64,000 bases of DNA from Rothia dentocariosa ATCC 17931 (GTDB lineage Bacteria > Actinomycetota > Actinomycetes > Actinomycetales > Micrococcaceae): assembly GCF_000164695.2 (NCBI RefSeq), contig NC_014643.1, positions 992,001 to 1,056,000 of the forward strand. Reading direction: 5' to 3'. This document shows, piece after piece, positions 43,567-52,729 of this stretch. The stretch's first letter is position 1, and each line of letters starts with the position of its first letter. The notes under the pieces were generated by a model that was not told the origin of the DNA, made no database searches, and saw nothing but the letters and a program-made list of their open reading frames with translations. Position numbers and translations under genes: made by a program.

Positions 43567-45150
43567 ATGCGTGTGAACACAACGATGAACAACTCATACC
43601 CCGTCACCGAGGCGCTGCCTATTCACGCGCCCGATCAGAAAATCAAACGGTGGATTGCCCTGACCGTGCTCATGCTGCCGGTGCTGCTTGTCTCGGTCGA
43701 TAACACCGTGCTCGCATTCGCCGTACCCTCAATCGCGCAGGCGCTCGAACCATCCTCCAGCGAGCAACTCTGGATCGTAGACGCATACTCGCTCGTGCTC
43801 GCCGGGCTGCTCGTGCCTATGGGAAGCCTGGGGGATCGCATCGGGCGACGTAAGATCCTGCTGATCGGATCCGTCGGGTTTGCAGTTATCTCAGCACTCG
43901 CCGCATTCGCACCCACCGCTCTACTGCTTGTCATCGCCCGCGCCGTACTCGGATTCTTCGGCGCCATGCTCATGCCCGCCACGCTCTCACTCATTCGCAA
44001 CATCTTCCGTGACCCGAAAGAACGCCGCACCGCAATCGCCGTGTGGGCGGCCGGCTTCTCCGCTGGTGCAGCGCTCGGCCCTATCGTGGGCGGATTCCTG
44101 CTGAGTCATTTCTGGTGGGGATCGGTGTTCCTTATGGCGGTACCCGTACTCGTACCGTTCCTCGTGCTCGCACCCATGACCGTGCCCGAATCGAAAGATC
44201 CAAACCCCGGCCCGCTCGATATGGCGAGCATCCTACTGATTATGATCGCCATGATCGGCATAACCTTCGGTCTCACCCATATTTCCGAAGCGGGCGTGGA
44301 TGCACTCGCGCTCAGTACCGCCCTTATTGGTGCCGTATTCGGTTTATTCTTCGTGCGTCGTCAGCTACGCCGCGGGCGTGCGGGAACCACCCCCATGCTC
44401 GATGTTCGCCTCTTCAAAAACACCGTGTTTACCGGGGGGATTCTGGCGAACCTGTTCGCTATGTTCGTAGATGTTGGGTTCCTGCTCTTCGTCTCGCAGC
44501 ATTTGCAGCTGGTTTCGGGGTACTCTCCCATGCAGGCTGGACTGTTCCTGATTCCTGGTCTGGCGTGCACCATTATTGCGGGTCTGTATGCCGCTAAGCT
44601 CGTTTCACGATTCCACCCGGCGGTGATTGTGTCTTCGGGGCTTGCCTTGGGTGCCCTCGGGTACCTGTTTGTGGTGTTCTTCGGTTCGCGCAACGACCTT
44701 CTGCTCATGCTTTCCTTCATGTTCTTAGGGCTGAGCGTGGGTGCGGCGCAGACCATCTCGAATGACCTAATTCTTTCCAGCGTTCCAGCGAATAAGGCGG
44801 GTGCTGCGTCGGCAATTTCTGAGACCGCCTATGAGTTCGGCACCGTGCTGGGTACCGTGGTGATCGGTGGCATGCTGACCGCAATTTACCGTGCACAGGT
44901 GATGGTTCCCGCCGGTCTTAATGCGGATGCGGCCCATGCGGCGGGCGAAACCCTCGGCGGCGCGACCGCAGTTGCCGGGCAGCTTCCCTCGGATCTAAGT
45001 GCCGAGCTGCTGCATTCGGCGCATGCCGCATTCGATTCGGGCGTGTTGGTGACCGCAACCTTTAGCGCCGTGCTTCTGGCGGTGCTGTCGGTCTTCACTT
45101 ACCGGATGCTCCGCTCGGCACCCGCCGAACTGGAGAAAGCAGAGCACTAG
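43567..45150 (+). CDS. MFS multidrug efflux transporter, DHA2 (QacA/SmvA-like)
   Basis: This roughly 527-residue transporter has about 14 transmembrane helices and DHA2 motifs: LLVSVDNTVLAFAVPSI, GSLGDRIGRRKILL (loop 2-3), and the motif-C-like AAGFSAGAALGPIVGG. These pumps export cationic antiseptics and dyes with proton antiport. The start is unsure: GTG 43441 is in frame and nearly leaderless but adds a 42-residue low-complexity stretch. ATG 43567 or 43585 gives a usual-length protein, though with weak ribosome sites. The divergent TetR and intervening operator indicate inducible control. Confidence 0.88.
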   Translation: MRVNTTMNNSYPVTEALPIHAPDQKIKRWIALTVLMLPVLLVSVDNTVLAFAVPSIAQALEPSSSEQLWIVDAYSLVLAGLLVPMGSLGDRIGRRKILLIGSVGFAVISALAAFAPTALLLVIARAVLGFFGAMLMPATLSLIRNIFRDPKERRTAIAVWAAGFSAGAALGPIVGGFLLSHFWWGSVFLMAVPVLVPFLVLAPMTVPESKDPNPGPLDMASILLIMIAMIGITFGLTHISEAGVDALALSTALIGAVFGLFFVRRQLRRGRAGTTPMLDVRLFKNTVFTGGILANLFAMFVDVGFLLFVSQHLQLVSGYSPMQAGLFLIPGLACTIIAGLYAAKLVSRFHPAVIVSSGLALGALGYLFVVFFGSRNDLLLMLSFMFLGLSVGAAQTISNDLILSSVPANKAGAASAISETAYEFGTVLGTVVIGGMLTAIYRAQVMVPAGLNADAAHAAGETLGGATAVAGQLPSDLSAELLHSAHAAFDSGVLVTATFSAVLLAVLSVFTYRMLRSAPAELEKAEH

Positions 45151-45165
45151 AAAAACTCCGGTGCT

Positions 45166-45229
45166 AAAAAGAGCCTTTATGTAAATAAAGCGGTAAAAAA
45201 TACTCTTTATTCACATAAAGGCTCTTTTT
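45166..45229. repeat. 64-bp palindrome (AAAGGCTCTTTAT family), copy 1
   Basis: Arms of 25 bases (45166-45190 and 45205-45229) with one mismatch enclose 14 bases. A-run and T-run ends make it a bidirectional terminator for the MFS gene. Confidence 0.85.
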
Positions 45230-45469
45230 ATCGCGGAGGTAGATGCCGGTAAGGCGGCAGAAAATGCATAATTCAGGGAAGGAAATTTTACATGGAAACC
45301 AAATGAACGCAGCAGGAAGAAGCTCAGATGTTACGGTAGAAGTACCAGCTTCAGCGAGTAGGTGCCGCGTCAGCTTACGCGTTCTTTGCCGCCGCATACG
45401 CGCATTCAGGCTACTAGGATGCGCACAAGGGCAGCCGCTACAGTCGCCGCGCGCCGGGAGGATAACCAC
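45230..45469 (+). promoter_or_regulatory. upstream region of the unknown membrane-protein gene
   Basis: This 240-base spacer follows the palindrome and must contain the promoter of the next gene. In-frame codons exist from 45362 but lack a ribosome site. Confidence 0.3.
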
Positions 45470-46864
45470 GTGGATATTAAAGACTGGATGGCGCCTATGG
45501 TCACGCTCGCCATCGGCGCCAGTACCATTTTCATCTCCTATAAAAACTACCAATCACAAACCCAAGCCAAACCCTCGGAACTTGCCCGCCTAGAGCTGTG
45601 GAGCAAATTGCTTGCGGAAGCGGGAATCGACATTGGCGACCTGCCGCCCGAGGATGAACTTACCGCCGAACAGCGCGAGATCCTTGAAAATTACCGGGTT
45701 TTCCTCAAGCGTGCGTCACTCGAATCGAAGCTGCGTAAGGTCGGTATCGAGAATAACCGCCTATTCAACCTGTTGATGAAACGCGCGCATTCTCCCGTAA
45801 AGCCTACCCCCATCGGGTTTGGCGACTCCATTATTTACTATCGTCTTATTCTGTGGCTTTTTGCATTTATTTGGATTCCGATAGCCACCATTTTTCTGGG
45901 TATTCCGGTGCTGATCTCGTTCGGTGCGTATTTGTACCGCATGTTTGTAACCCGCAGTGCCGATAACTATGTGGACTATTCAATTCCGGTTGGCTCGCTC
46001 GTCATTATCATTATTGGGCTTCTCGCCGTTGGTGGACTCTGGTATCTGCAAAACAAGATTCGTTCGGCGATTATCGCCAATAACGTGTACTTCTATTTCT
46101 GGGACACCTACGGCGCCAAACGAGGCAGCCGTGATTCCGTGCAGTCGTACACCGAGCGGCTGACCGCAAAAACCTACTCTGACCTGCTCTTTATTGGGCA
46201 GCACGAGTTCGCGCAGCAGTTCCGCGAGAACATGTACATGGCGGGTATTCAAGAGATTGATGAGTACCCGCGCGTGCTCAGCGAGGTGGGCATGATTCCA
46301 CGTAACCACCAGGTAGTTGAGGCGACCGCAGACTACAACTGGCTGGACCGCATTATCAACTGGATGCGCGCCAAAATCGGCATGGAACCGAAGCCTGCAC
46401 GCGTTATCTACACTCTGGAACGTAAACCGCCGAAGGGTGCGGGGGCAACTGCGACATCCGGGCTTGACGTGCAGCTTCATGAACTCAAACCGGGCAAGAA
46501 AAAGCGTTTTAGGCGCAAGCGCAAGAAGGGTCGGGTGCTTATGCAGGCTGAACCGGCGACGGATGCGGTGCCCCTCTATACCGAGCACCCTGACGATGCG
46601 GCGAATGACGCCTCGGAGGCTGATTCCGCGTCAGCTTCGCAGCCTCAAGTGGTGAACGGCCCGACTCTGACTGACGAATTGGTTGAGGATCTCAGCACCG
46701 GGCAGATTCCGCTGGTTCAGGTTCGCAGAGAGCAGGGGCAGAAGTCACAGAAGAATGCGGGCACCGAGGATGCTGGCTCGGCAGAAACGTATGGCATAGA
46801 CGGTGCCGCTGAAGGTGTACGTGCGGATTCTCCGAAATCGGCATCGGAAGGTTCACCTGAGTAA
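45470..46864 (+). CDS. membrane protein of unknown function with charged C-terminal tail
   Basis: This 464-residue protein starts at GTG 45470, with GGAGG seven bases upstream. A short hydrophobic segment (about 8-22) is followed by a charged helical region, then three hydrophobic segments between about 125 and 225, and a soluble part (about 230-350). Last come a strongly basic patch (KKKRFRRKRKKGR, about 368-380) and an acidic, disordered Ser/Ala/Glu tail. I recognise no family. It is bracketed by two copies of the 64-bp palindrome, so it is probably transcribed alone. Confidence 0.72.
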   Translation: MDIKDWMAPMVTLAIGASTIFISYKNYQSQTQAKPSELARLELWSKLLAEAGIDIGDLPPEDELTAEQREILENYRVFLKRASLESKLRKVGIENNRLFNLLMKRAHSPVKPTPIGFGDSIIYYRLILWLFAFIWIPIATIFLGIPVLISFGAYLYRMFVTRSADNYVDYSIPVGSLVIIIIGLLAVGGLWYLQNKIRSAIIANNVYFYFWDTYGAKRGSRDSVQSYTERLTAKTYSDLLFIGQHEFAQQFRENMYMAGIQEIDEYPRVLSEVGMIPRNHQVVEATADYNWLDRIINWMRAKIGMEPKPARVIYTLERKPPKGAGATATSGLDVQLHELKPGKKKRFRRKRKKGRVLMQAEPATDAVPLYTEHPDDAANDASEADSASASQPQVVNGPTLTDELVEDLSTGQIPLVQVRREQGQKSQKNAGTEDAGSAETYGIDGAAEGVRADSPKSASEGSPE

Positions 46865-46884
46865 TACGCATATCTCGGGGTGCG

Positions 46885-46948
46885 AAAAAGGCTCTTTATT
46901 TTAATAAAGCGTTAGAAATCTTGCTTTATGTAAATAAAGAGACTTTTA
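46885..46948. repeat. 64-bp palindrome (AAAGGCTCTTTAT family), copy 2
   Basis: The same 25/14/25 geometry as copy 1 (arms 46885-46909 and 46924-46948), with a few mismatches. It lies 20 bases past the stop of the unknown membrane-protein gene. Confidence 0.8.
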
Positions 46949-47034
46949 TTATTAGATAAATTAAAAGTATTATTTTTTGAGAATATTCAGGGAGCTTTCA
47001 CAGAATACCCAGGCTATAAGCTTAGGGTGAAGCC

Positions 47035-47724
47035 ATGACTATTGATGAGAACCTTCCAAAACCTGAGCATGGAACGATCCAAGCTCAAGATGTTCATGAG
47101 ATAGAGAAAGAATCTGAAACGGATTCGGCTGAGAAGCAGAATTTGTTTCCTCCTAGCCTTATAACTGTGCAGATTATCAGGACTGCTCTTGAGCTCATAT
47201 TGGTAGTGCCGTTACTGCCATTGCTCTCTAATCCTCTAGGGATAATCCTTTTCTTGCCTTTTGGTTTGTATTTTGTTTTGCAGGCTGCGGCATGGTCACG
47301 GACAGAGAAAGAAACTCAGATCGCTTGGATTTTAGGAAGCAACATTTATAGCCTGATGATTGTTGCGCCTATTGGTGCTTTTTATACATGGTTCGTGATG
47401 GAGGTGACGGCTCCAAATGCCGATGTTCGACCATTATGGTGGTTTATAGGTGCCTGCGTTCTTGAAGCATTCATGAGCATTTTTATGATCGTTGCGATGA
47501 GTGTGATCAAGAGGAACTCTCCGGATGATTTTCAGGACAAGGGAGTCACTGTCTCTAAACCTCGAATATATGACGATGCTCTACACGGTTCTCAGGGAAG
47601 GGTACACGAGTTGGGTGATGAATCAGAATCCTTGAAGAAGCATCATGAAGATCCGATTGTAGAAATTCCTTGGCAGCACGTTAACGTTAGGTCGCAAAAG
47701 CAAGATCAGGGTGAACAGCAATGA
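47035..47724 (+). CDS. four-helix membrane protein, unknown function (paralogue a)
   Basis: This 229-residue protein has an acidic N-terminal tail (1-38), four hydrophobic helices (about 44-65, 68-88, 100-125, 135-155) and a charged C-terminal tail. The segment WILGSNIYSLMIVAPIGAFYTWFVMEV is matched in the following gene by WIRGANIYGLIVAPISEV, so the two are tandem paralogues. Their coding ends overlap by four bases (ATGA), implying translational coupling and perhaps a hetero-oligomer. G+C is low compared with the flanks. I recognise no family. Confidence 0.68.
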   Translation: MTIDENLPKPEHGTIQAQDVHEIEKESETDSAEKQNLFPPSLITVQIIRTALELILVVPLLPLLSNPLGIILFLPFGLYFVLQAAAWSRTEKETQIAWILGSNIYSLMIVAPIGAFYTWFVMEVTAPNADVRPLWWFIGACVLEAFMSIFMIVAMSVIKRNSPDDFQDKGVTVSKPRIYDDALHGSQGRVHELGDESESLKKHHEDPIVEIPWQHVNVRSQKQDQGEQQ

Positions 47725-48479
47725 GCACCGATAAGAATTTTTCAACCGCTGATAATAATGACCCGCAGCCTCCCGTGAAAAAGCAAAGTGTATCGGGGAA
47801 TAATCCGGAGAATGCACGTCAAGAGCCCAAATATACACAGCTGTATGGTCTAGAAGGCACCGACGGTAAGATATCCTTGAATCCCCAGGCGTCCCCGGGG
47901 TTTCAGGGCGCTGAGGGAAAGGAAGAGCCTCATAAACGCATATCACAACAGTTTGATATAGATCCCAACACCCGTGAGCCTCTTCTCATAGCACAGGCTA
48001 TCAAGAATATTCTAATTATTATTCCTGTGTTCATCATGCTGGTTGTTTTTGTCTGTGTATTCATTAACGTTTTGGTATCTGCGCCCAGTGGATATGATGA
48101 TCTTATCTTGGCGGGTATGTTTATTATTGCCGTTATTGCACTTCCTTACATGATTCACGTTATCTTGCAGGTTGTCGCGTTTATGCGGTTTAGGAGATCA
48201 GTCAAGTTTCGGTGGATACGAGGCGCCAATATTTACGGCCTTATTGTTGCCCCGATCTCCGAGGTTACCTATGTGCCGTTTATGCTAGAGCGGATTCTTG
48301 ATCCATCTTCATCTGCCGAGAGCTCTTTTACAATAGTGGGGGTTATGGTAGCCCTTTACGAGGTTATTTTGGGCATCTTAATGATTGTTGTCACGACAAA
48401 TAGCATTAAGAAGACAGACAAATCTTCAGAACAAAAGCAGCATGAGGTATCCGAAGGGGTGCCTGATGAATCGCTCTAG
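47721..48479 (+). CDS. four-helix membrane protein, unknown function (paralogue b)
   Basis: This 252-residue protein has a longer polar N-terminal tail (1-85) and four transmembrane helices (about 92-118, 128-150, 168-185, 200-222), then a short charged C terminus. It is related to the preceding gene over the helix region and overlaps it by four bases. A LURP-one-like gene follows about 160 bases downstream. Function is unknown. Confidence 0.68.
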   Translation: MSTDKNFSTADNNDPQPPVKKQSVSGNNPENARQEPKYTQLYGLEGTDGKISLNPQASPGFQGAEGKEEPHKRISQQFDIDPNTREPLLIAQAIKNILIIIPVFIMLVVFVCVFINVLVSAPSGYDDLILAGMFIIAVIALPYMIHVILQVVAFMRFRRSVKFRWIRGANIYGLIVAPISEVTYVPFMLERILDPSSSAESSFTIVGVMVALYEVILGILMIVVTTNSIKKTDKSSEQKQHEVSEGVPDESL

Positions 48480-48640
48480 AATCCCTTTGCCTTCGGTTGC
48501 ACTTGGCGATTCCACGCCTAAAGTCTCATTCCCTCTGTTGGGGGCATACGTGTACGGTGAAGACAATCCGCTGTTGAGGATATACGCGGTGCTATGGTTG
48601 AGCTACCAACGACACCACCGAAACACATAGAGAGGAGAGC

Positions 48641-49153
48641 ATGATGCGGCAGCTTTACGCGGCGCAGAAAATCTTCAAAATTACCGACCACTATGTCGTC
48701 ACCGACGAAGGCGGGTACACGGTATATCAAGTTGATGAGAACTACCGGGTTCTCGGCAAAAATATGAATGTGACGAATGTTGAGACCGGCGTGCAGTTCA
48801 CGCTGGAGCGGCAGCTTGGGCTCGGTACCGTTTTCAATGTTGGCTTTTCCACTGGCGACCAGCTGTATATGCGCAAACGGTTTAAACTCGCTGGGCTCAA
48901 CATAGAGGCCTACCTCAACCAGACTCCGCTTCAGATCGGGGGTAGTTTCTGGGAAGGTAACTTTGAGATTGTTCTTGAAGGAGGTATCGTCGCCGCTATT
49001 CACAAGCCTAGGTTTAAGATGCGCGACAAATATCAGATCACTGTGTACGACCAGCGTTTTCAAGACCTTGCTATTGCAGTTCTCATCGTTGTTGATTATC
49101 TATCTGATCAGCGGCAGAAGAACAGGCCTAGAATTAGTTTTCACGGATCCTAA
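48641..49153 (+). CDS. LURP-one-related (LOR/tubby-like) protein
   Basis: This 170-residue protein has the alternating strand pattern of the LOR family: YVVTDEGGYTVYQVDENYRVLGKNMNVTN near the N terminus, several further strands, then a C-terminal hydrophobic helix (DLAIAVLIVVDYL). The fold is a beta barrel around a central helix, related to scramblase and tubby domains. In bacteria the function is largely unknown. AGAGGAG precedes two adjacent ATG codons (48641 and 48644). Confidence 0.72.
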   Translation: MMRQLYAAQKIFKITDHYVVTDEGGYTVYQVDENYRVLGKNMNVTNVETGVQFTLERQLGLGTVFNVGFSTGDQLYMRKRFKLAGLNIEAYLNQTPLQIGGSFWEGNFEIVLEGGIVAAIHKPRFKMRDKYQITVYDQRFQDLAIAVLIVVDYLSDQRQKNRPRISFHGS

Positions 49154-49180
49154 AGTCCCTATGCGTCAGGTTTGATGAGG

Positions 49181-49251
49181 CGCGAGTAGATAGTATTTTG
49201 GTGAGCAGATAATCGATTGTTATCTGCTCACCAAAATACTATCTACTCGCG
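49181..49251. repeat. 71-bp perfect palindrome (GAGCAGATA family)
   Basis: Arms of 32 bases (49181-49212 and 49220-49251) are perfectly complementary around a seven-base loop. The outer arm resembles that of the 42708-42776 element. It lies 28 bases after the LOR gene stop. Confidence 0.9.
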
Positions 49252-49778
49252 GGGATTAAAGCGTGCTTATAGAGATTTACTTCTTAAAACACCTAAGAAA
49301 AAATATTTAAAGAATGAAGCATTTATAAAGACTTACGAACCATAACGTTATATTTTTATGTGACATGCCCGAATAAGAAATATGACATTTAAAAGTTTTG
49401 AACAATGACCACTCTGATATAGAGCATAAAATACATGAACTTCTGTCTTGCGCGATGTGGCAAAACAGCCTTAAAGGGTTGAAAACTCGCCTGTGTGGCT
49501 TCTACGGTAGGGGCAGAGGCGTTCAGGAAGGCGCTACGCAGTAAATGCATTATATGAGGTGACCAAACATCACTTTGAGATGTGTTGCTGGTATGTAGCT
49601 CTTGCAGATATATTCTGGGCACTCTAAATAAAATCCTCGCTTCGGAAGAGGAAATGTCATAACCCTGCGCCTTCTTTTATGAGGCGTTCACAGATAGTAC
49701 GCAATCCACAATGCTTTTTGTAGTTCTACAGTGGCGAGTGCGCGTATCCAACCACCATGTGAAAGGAAGATAAGTAAC
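49252..49778. promoter_or_regulatory. AT-rich gene-free region upstream of the exported-protein array
   Basis: About 530 bases separate the palindrome from the first array gene. No credible ORF was found; a 77-codon minus-strand frame lacks a ribosome site. The first array promoter should lie in its right half. Confidence 0.35.
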
Positions 49779-50303
49779 ATGACTCTCGAAAATCCCGGAC
49801 TTTCTCGCCGTAAGTTGCTGCGTACTACCGCTATTGGCGTGCCTGCTGCTGGTCTACTCGCTGTCGGCTCGACCCTTGTGACCGCACCGAGCGCGCAGGC
49901 TTATCACGCGCTAGTTGGTGCTGATGGCTGGTGGGGGTCAAAAACTTCCAGTGGGCTCCAAACTTTCTTAAATATTACCCAGCATGCTCAGGTGAGCGTG
50001 GATGGTGTGATTAGTTCTCAGCCGTCAAGTCTGCAGGCTTCATGTCCCGGTCTTGCTGGTGGCTGGGAGTGGGTTGATGATGCTCAAGCATCTGGCTCCC
50101 AAACAATAGTTGCGATGCAAACTTGGCTAGGTGTTGGAGCTGACGGGATTTTTGGTTCTGAGACTATCAGTGCCCTGCAAACCCATTATGGACTGACAGC
50201 GGATGGAACACTAGATGGACCGTCGCCGACAATTCTGGCTCTGCAGAATGAAATTAACCATTACCTTCGCGCAGACAATGATGAGATAGCGAAGAATAAT
50301 TAA
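49779..50303 (+). CDS. Tat-exported peptidoglycan-binding-like protein, array member 1
   Basis: This 174-residue protein has a twin-arginine signal (LSRRKLLRTT, hydrophobic core, cleavage after AQA near 45). The mature part holds two lysin-type cell-wall-binding repeats: DGWWGSKTSSGLQTFL, the linker VDGVISSQPSS...CPG...GGWEWV, then ADGIFGSETISALQTHYGL and the third repeat ending ALQNEINHYL. There is no catalytic domain. One Cys occurs in the mature chain. The C terminus is charged and longer than in siblings. It opens the tandem array. ATG 49779 follows AAGGAAG. The wall-binding role is inferred from domain similarity. Confidence 0.8.
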   Translation: MTLENPGLSRRKLLRTTAIGVPAAGLLAVGSTLVTAPSAQAYHALVGADGWWGSKTSSGLQTFLNITQHAQVSVDGVISSQPSSLQASCPGLAGGWEWVDDAQASGSQTIVAMQTWLGVGADGIFGSETISALQTHYGLTADGTLDGPSPTILALQNEINHYLRADNDEIAKNN

Positions 50304-50389
50304 CGCTACTACCGGTGATGGTTTTATGGTGTGCTGAAATCTTCTCCAACTTCCTGCACCAGAAAAATACGCAAAGGAGGGTATTCCTG

Positions 50390-50944
50390 ATGACTCTCGA
50401 AAATTCCGAACTTTCTCGCCGTAAGCTGTTGCGTACTACCGCTATTGGCGTGCCTGCTGCTGGTCTACTCGCTTTCGGCTCGACCTTGGTAACTGCAACG
50501 AGCGCGAATGCTGTTGAAGTTGACGGCTACTGGGGTTCGGAGACCTCGACAGGTTTTCAGAAATTTCTGAATGCCTTTCTGAGTGCTGGATTGGACGTTG
50601 ATGGCATGATCAGCTCTCAGCCTTTGAGCATGGCTTCTTCCTGCTCCGGCATCGTTGGTGGTTGGGAGTGGGTAGAAGATTCTCAGGCCAAGGGATCTCC
50701 CACTATCGGGCTGATGTTTATGTGGCTGACTCATGATCCAGACGATACTCTTGAGGCAAAGACGCAAGAAGGGAGCGCGTCTTTGATTCAAGAAACGGGC
50801 GAACCTTTGTCCAATAACCAAATTTCGCCTACACACATCAAGCTCATGCAGGGCCATTATGGGCTTACCCGCGACGGCGTTCTGTCAGCTCCATCGCAGA
50901 CCATTAAGGCCTTGCAAAAGGAGATCAACCAGTACGTTGGCTAA
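50390..50944 (+). CDS. Tat-exported peptidoglycan-binding-like protein, array member 2
   Basis: This 184-residue protein has a signal peptide almost identical to member 1 (SRRKLLRTTAIGVPAAGLLA). Its first repeat is DGYWGSETSTGFQKFL, followed by VDGMISSQP, SSCSGIVGGWEWVED and MFMWL. An insertion of about 25 Gln/Glu/Ser-rich residues comes before the second repeat (HIKLMQGHYGL...DGVLSAPSQTIKALQKEINQYVG). The loop insertion distinguishes it from member 1. One mature Cys. AAAGGAGGGTAT upstream is shared with member 3. Confidence 0.8.
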   Translation: MTLENSELSRRKLLRTTAIGVPAAGLLAFGSTLVTATSANAVEVDGYWGSETSTGFQKFLNAFLSAGLDVDGMISSQPLSMASSCSGIVGGWEWVEDSQAKGSPTIGLMFMWLTHDPDDTLEAKTQEGSASLIQETGEPLSNNQISPTHIKLMQGHYGLTRDGVLSAPSQTIKALQKEINQYVG

Positions 50945-51076
50945 TCCAATGTGACAGTTCTTCACGTGTCGGGAGGGTGGATCGGCCATCTAGTGGTATA
51001 TCCATCATCCCGACAAGGAAGACATCTTCCAGCTCTAGCTTTCTGTACCTGAAAATACGCAAAGGAGGGTATCACT

Positions 51077-51583
51077 ATGTCGAATGAACATTCTGGTATT
51101 TCGCGTCGTCGCTTGCTGCGCACCGCCTCCATAGGCATTCCCGCCGCAGGCGTTTTGGCGCTGGGGTTCAGCATCGTTAGCGTCCCAGCTGCTCAGTCGC
51201 TTGAGGCTGATGGTTATTGGGGTTCCGAGACAACCTCGCAGCTTCAAAAGTTTTTCTTCAATATATTTGCGCAGGAACTCGGTCAGCCTACATACGGGTA
51301 TGAAGACGGTGTCGTGAAATATCAGCCTGTATCGCAGCAGTCCGCAAACCCCGGGCTGGGCAGCGGATGGCAATGGGAATCCGATGGGGGAGCGCAAGGC
51401 TACGACTTCACCATCTATTACCTGCAGCGTTGGCTGGGTGGCGTGGAGGCCGACGGCACGATTGGCCCCAATACCATCAAGGCTCTGCAAAATCATTACG
51501 GTCTCACGGCAGATGGTCGCCTAGATGGACCTTCAGAGACTATCAAGGCTTTGCAGAACGAGATTAGCCAGTACGTCGGTTAG
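51077..51583 (+). CDS. Tat-exported peptidoglycan-binding-like protein, array member 3
   Basis: This 168-residue protein has a divergent Tat signal (ISRRRLLRTASIGIPAAG). The mature part has DGYWGSETTSQLQKFF and a variable loop with several Tyr (PTYGYEDG). It then shows SANPGLGSGWQWESDGG in place of the Cys-containing linker, then LQRWLGGVEADGTIGPNTIKALQNHYGL and DGRLDGPSETIKALQNEISQYVG. It lacks the mature Cys found in members 1, 2, 4, 7 and 8. The start ATG 51077 has AAAGGAGG at good spacing. The upstream 20 bases are nearly identical to those of member 2. Confidence 0.8.
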   Translation: MSNEHSGISRRRLLRTASIGIPAAGVLALGFSIVSVPAAQSLEADGYWGSETTSQLQKFFFNIFAQELGQPTYGYEDGVVKYQPVSQQSANPGLGSGWQWESDGGAQGYDFTIYYLQRWLGGVEADGTIGPNTIKALQNHYGLTADGRLDGPSETIKALQNEISQYVG

Positions 51584-51665
51584 CTCTGCGTGAGATTTGA
51601 TGATGCGTGAAAAGCACGTTGGTGCTTCTCTGCGAACATATATTTTCATCCTGAAGGAGAATAAA

Positions 51666-52199
51666 ATGACGAACGAACATTCTGGTATTTCTCGCCGCAG
51701 GCTGGTGCGTACCGCTGCTGTAGGCGTACCCGCCGCGAGTTTGCTGGCTTTCGGCTCCACTCTGGTGACCGCAACAAGTGCGAGTGCGGTTAGCGTTGAT
51801 GGTTACTGGGGCGAGGAAACCTCTGCAGGGCTCCAACGCTTTATGAATGCCGTGCGTGGGGCCGGGTTGTCGGTGGATGGAGTTATTAGTTCTCAGCCAT
51901 CAAGTATGGCTCCATCCTGCTCGGGTATCGTCAGCGGTTGGGAATGGGTCGATGATGCACAGGCCTCTGGTTCCCCAACCATGCTGGCCATGTATCAGTG
52001 GCTAGGATCCGGGACTCATGGGCAACATCTTTTCCTCAAAATTGAGGAATGGGGTGGGAATGTAACTGGCTACAGCATCACAGGCGTTCATATCAAGCTT
52101 TTACAAGAGCATTATGGCCTGACGGCGGATGGAACTTTAGATAGTCCATCACCGACTATTGAGGCTTTGCAGAATGAGATTAATCAATACGTCGGTTAA
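51666..52199 (+). CDS. Tat-exported peptidoglycan-binding-like protein, array member 4
   Basis: This 177-residue protein has Tat motif ISRRRLVRTA and cleavage after SASA. The mature chain runs DGYWGEETSAGLQRFM, VDGVISSQPSS, PSCSGIVSGWEWVDD and MYQWLGSG. An insertion with HLFLKIEEWGGNVTGYS follows, then IKLLQEHYGLTADGTLDSPSPTIEALQNEINQYVG. One mature Cys. The last 40 residues are close to members 1 and 3, while the central loop is unique, which fits a constant frame with a diversified loop. GAAGGAG precedes ATG 51666. Confidence 0.8.
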   Translation: MTNEHSGISRRRLVRTAAVGVPAASLLAFGSTLVTATSASAVSVDGYWGEETSAGLQRFMNAVRGAGLSVDGVISSQPSSMAPSCSGIVSGWEWVDDAQASGSPTMLAMYQWLGSGTHGQHLFLKIEEWGGNVTGYSITGVHIKLLQEHYGLTADGTLDSPSPTIEALQNEINQYVG

Positions 52200-52262
52200 A
52201 ACCCGGTGTTGCTCTTTCACCAGTTGGTGCACAGTCCTATTCGAACTAATTGAGGAGAAAAA

Positions 52263-52619
52263 ATGATACTTCGTAAATTTGATCGTCCTCGTAAGTCGAT
52301 GCGCGTAACCTCGCTCGTGACCCCCATTGTGGGTGCCCTGCTAGCGCTTGGCTTCGTAGCGGCTCCGGCGGCGAATGCAGGGATTGCCGATAACTCGACA
52401 GGCGCAATGCAGGCAGAATCTGAGCAGCTTCATCAAGAAGCCCGGGACGCTACAGATCTAGCAAATAAGTTTGACCAGGATAACATCGCGATTAATGATT
52501 CTGCCGCTGCGGATCTGCGTGATGCTGCGCAGAAGGCTGAAGCGATGGCTCAAGAACGAGACCAGGCAGTTCAGGCTGTTGAAGATGCTGATCGTGACGC
52601 CGCCAGCCTCTTTGAATAA
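52263..52619 (+). CDS. small secreted helical protein, array member 5 (Sec-type signal)
   Basis: This 118-residue protein has a basic N terminus and hydrophobic core (SLVTPIVGALLALGFVAAPAANA, split by its signal cleavage near 39) but no twin Arg followed by the Tat consensus. It is probably Sec-exported. The mature part is about 78 residues, acidic and mostly helical with heptad-like Ala/Leu spacing (possible coiled coil). It is clearly related to member 9 (DLRDAAQKAEAMAQ against QLHDAAQKAETLAQ; AVEDADRDAASLF against AVEDADSENASRF). GAGGAG precedes ATG 52263. Function unknown. Confidence 0.7.
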   Translation: MILRKFDRPRKSMRVTSLVTPIVGALLALGFVAAPAANAGIADNSTGAMQAESEQLHQEARDATDLANKFDQDNIAINDSAAADLRDAAQKAEAMAQERDQAVQAVEDADRDAASLFE

Positions 52620-52729
52620 ATAATTCGCAACTAAGTTGTGTGAAGAAGTGATATTGGGGCTTGTGAGCTTTTGACTGGTGCCAAGATTGCTTCAAACCTT
52701 TTATGAGCCTTAGTTGAGGAAGGAGTATT

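Noticed and set aside
49389..49622. 77-codon minus-strand ORF upstream of the exported array
   Set aside because: AT-rich, no ribosome site, no recognisable domain.
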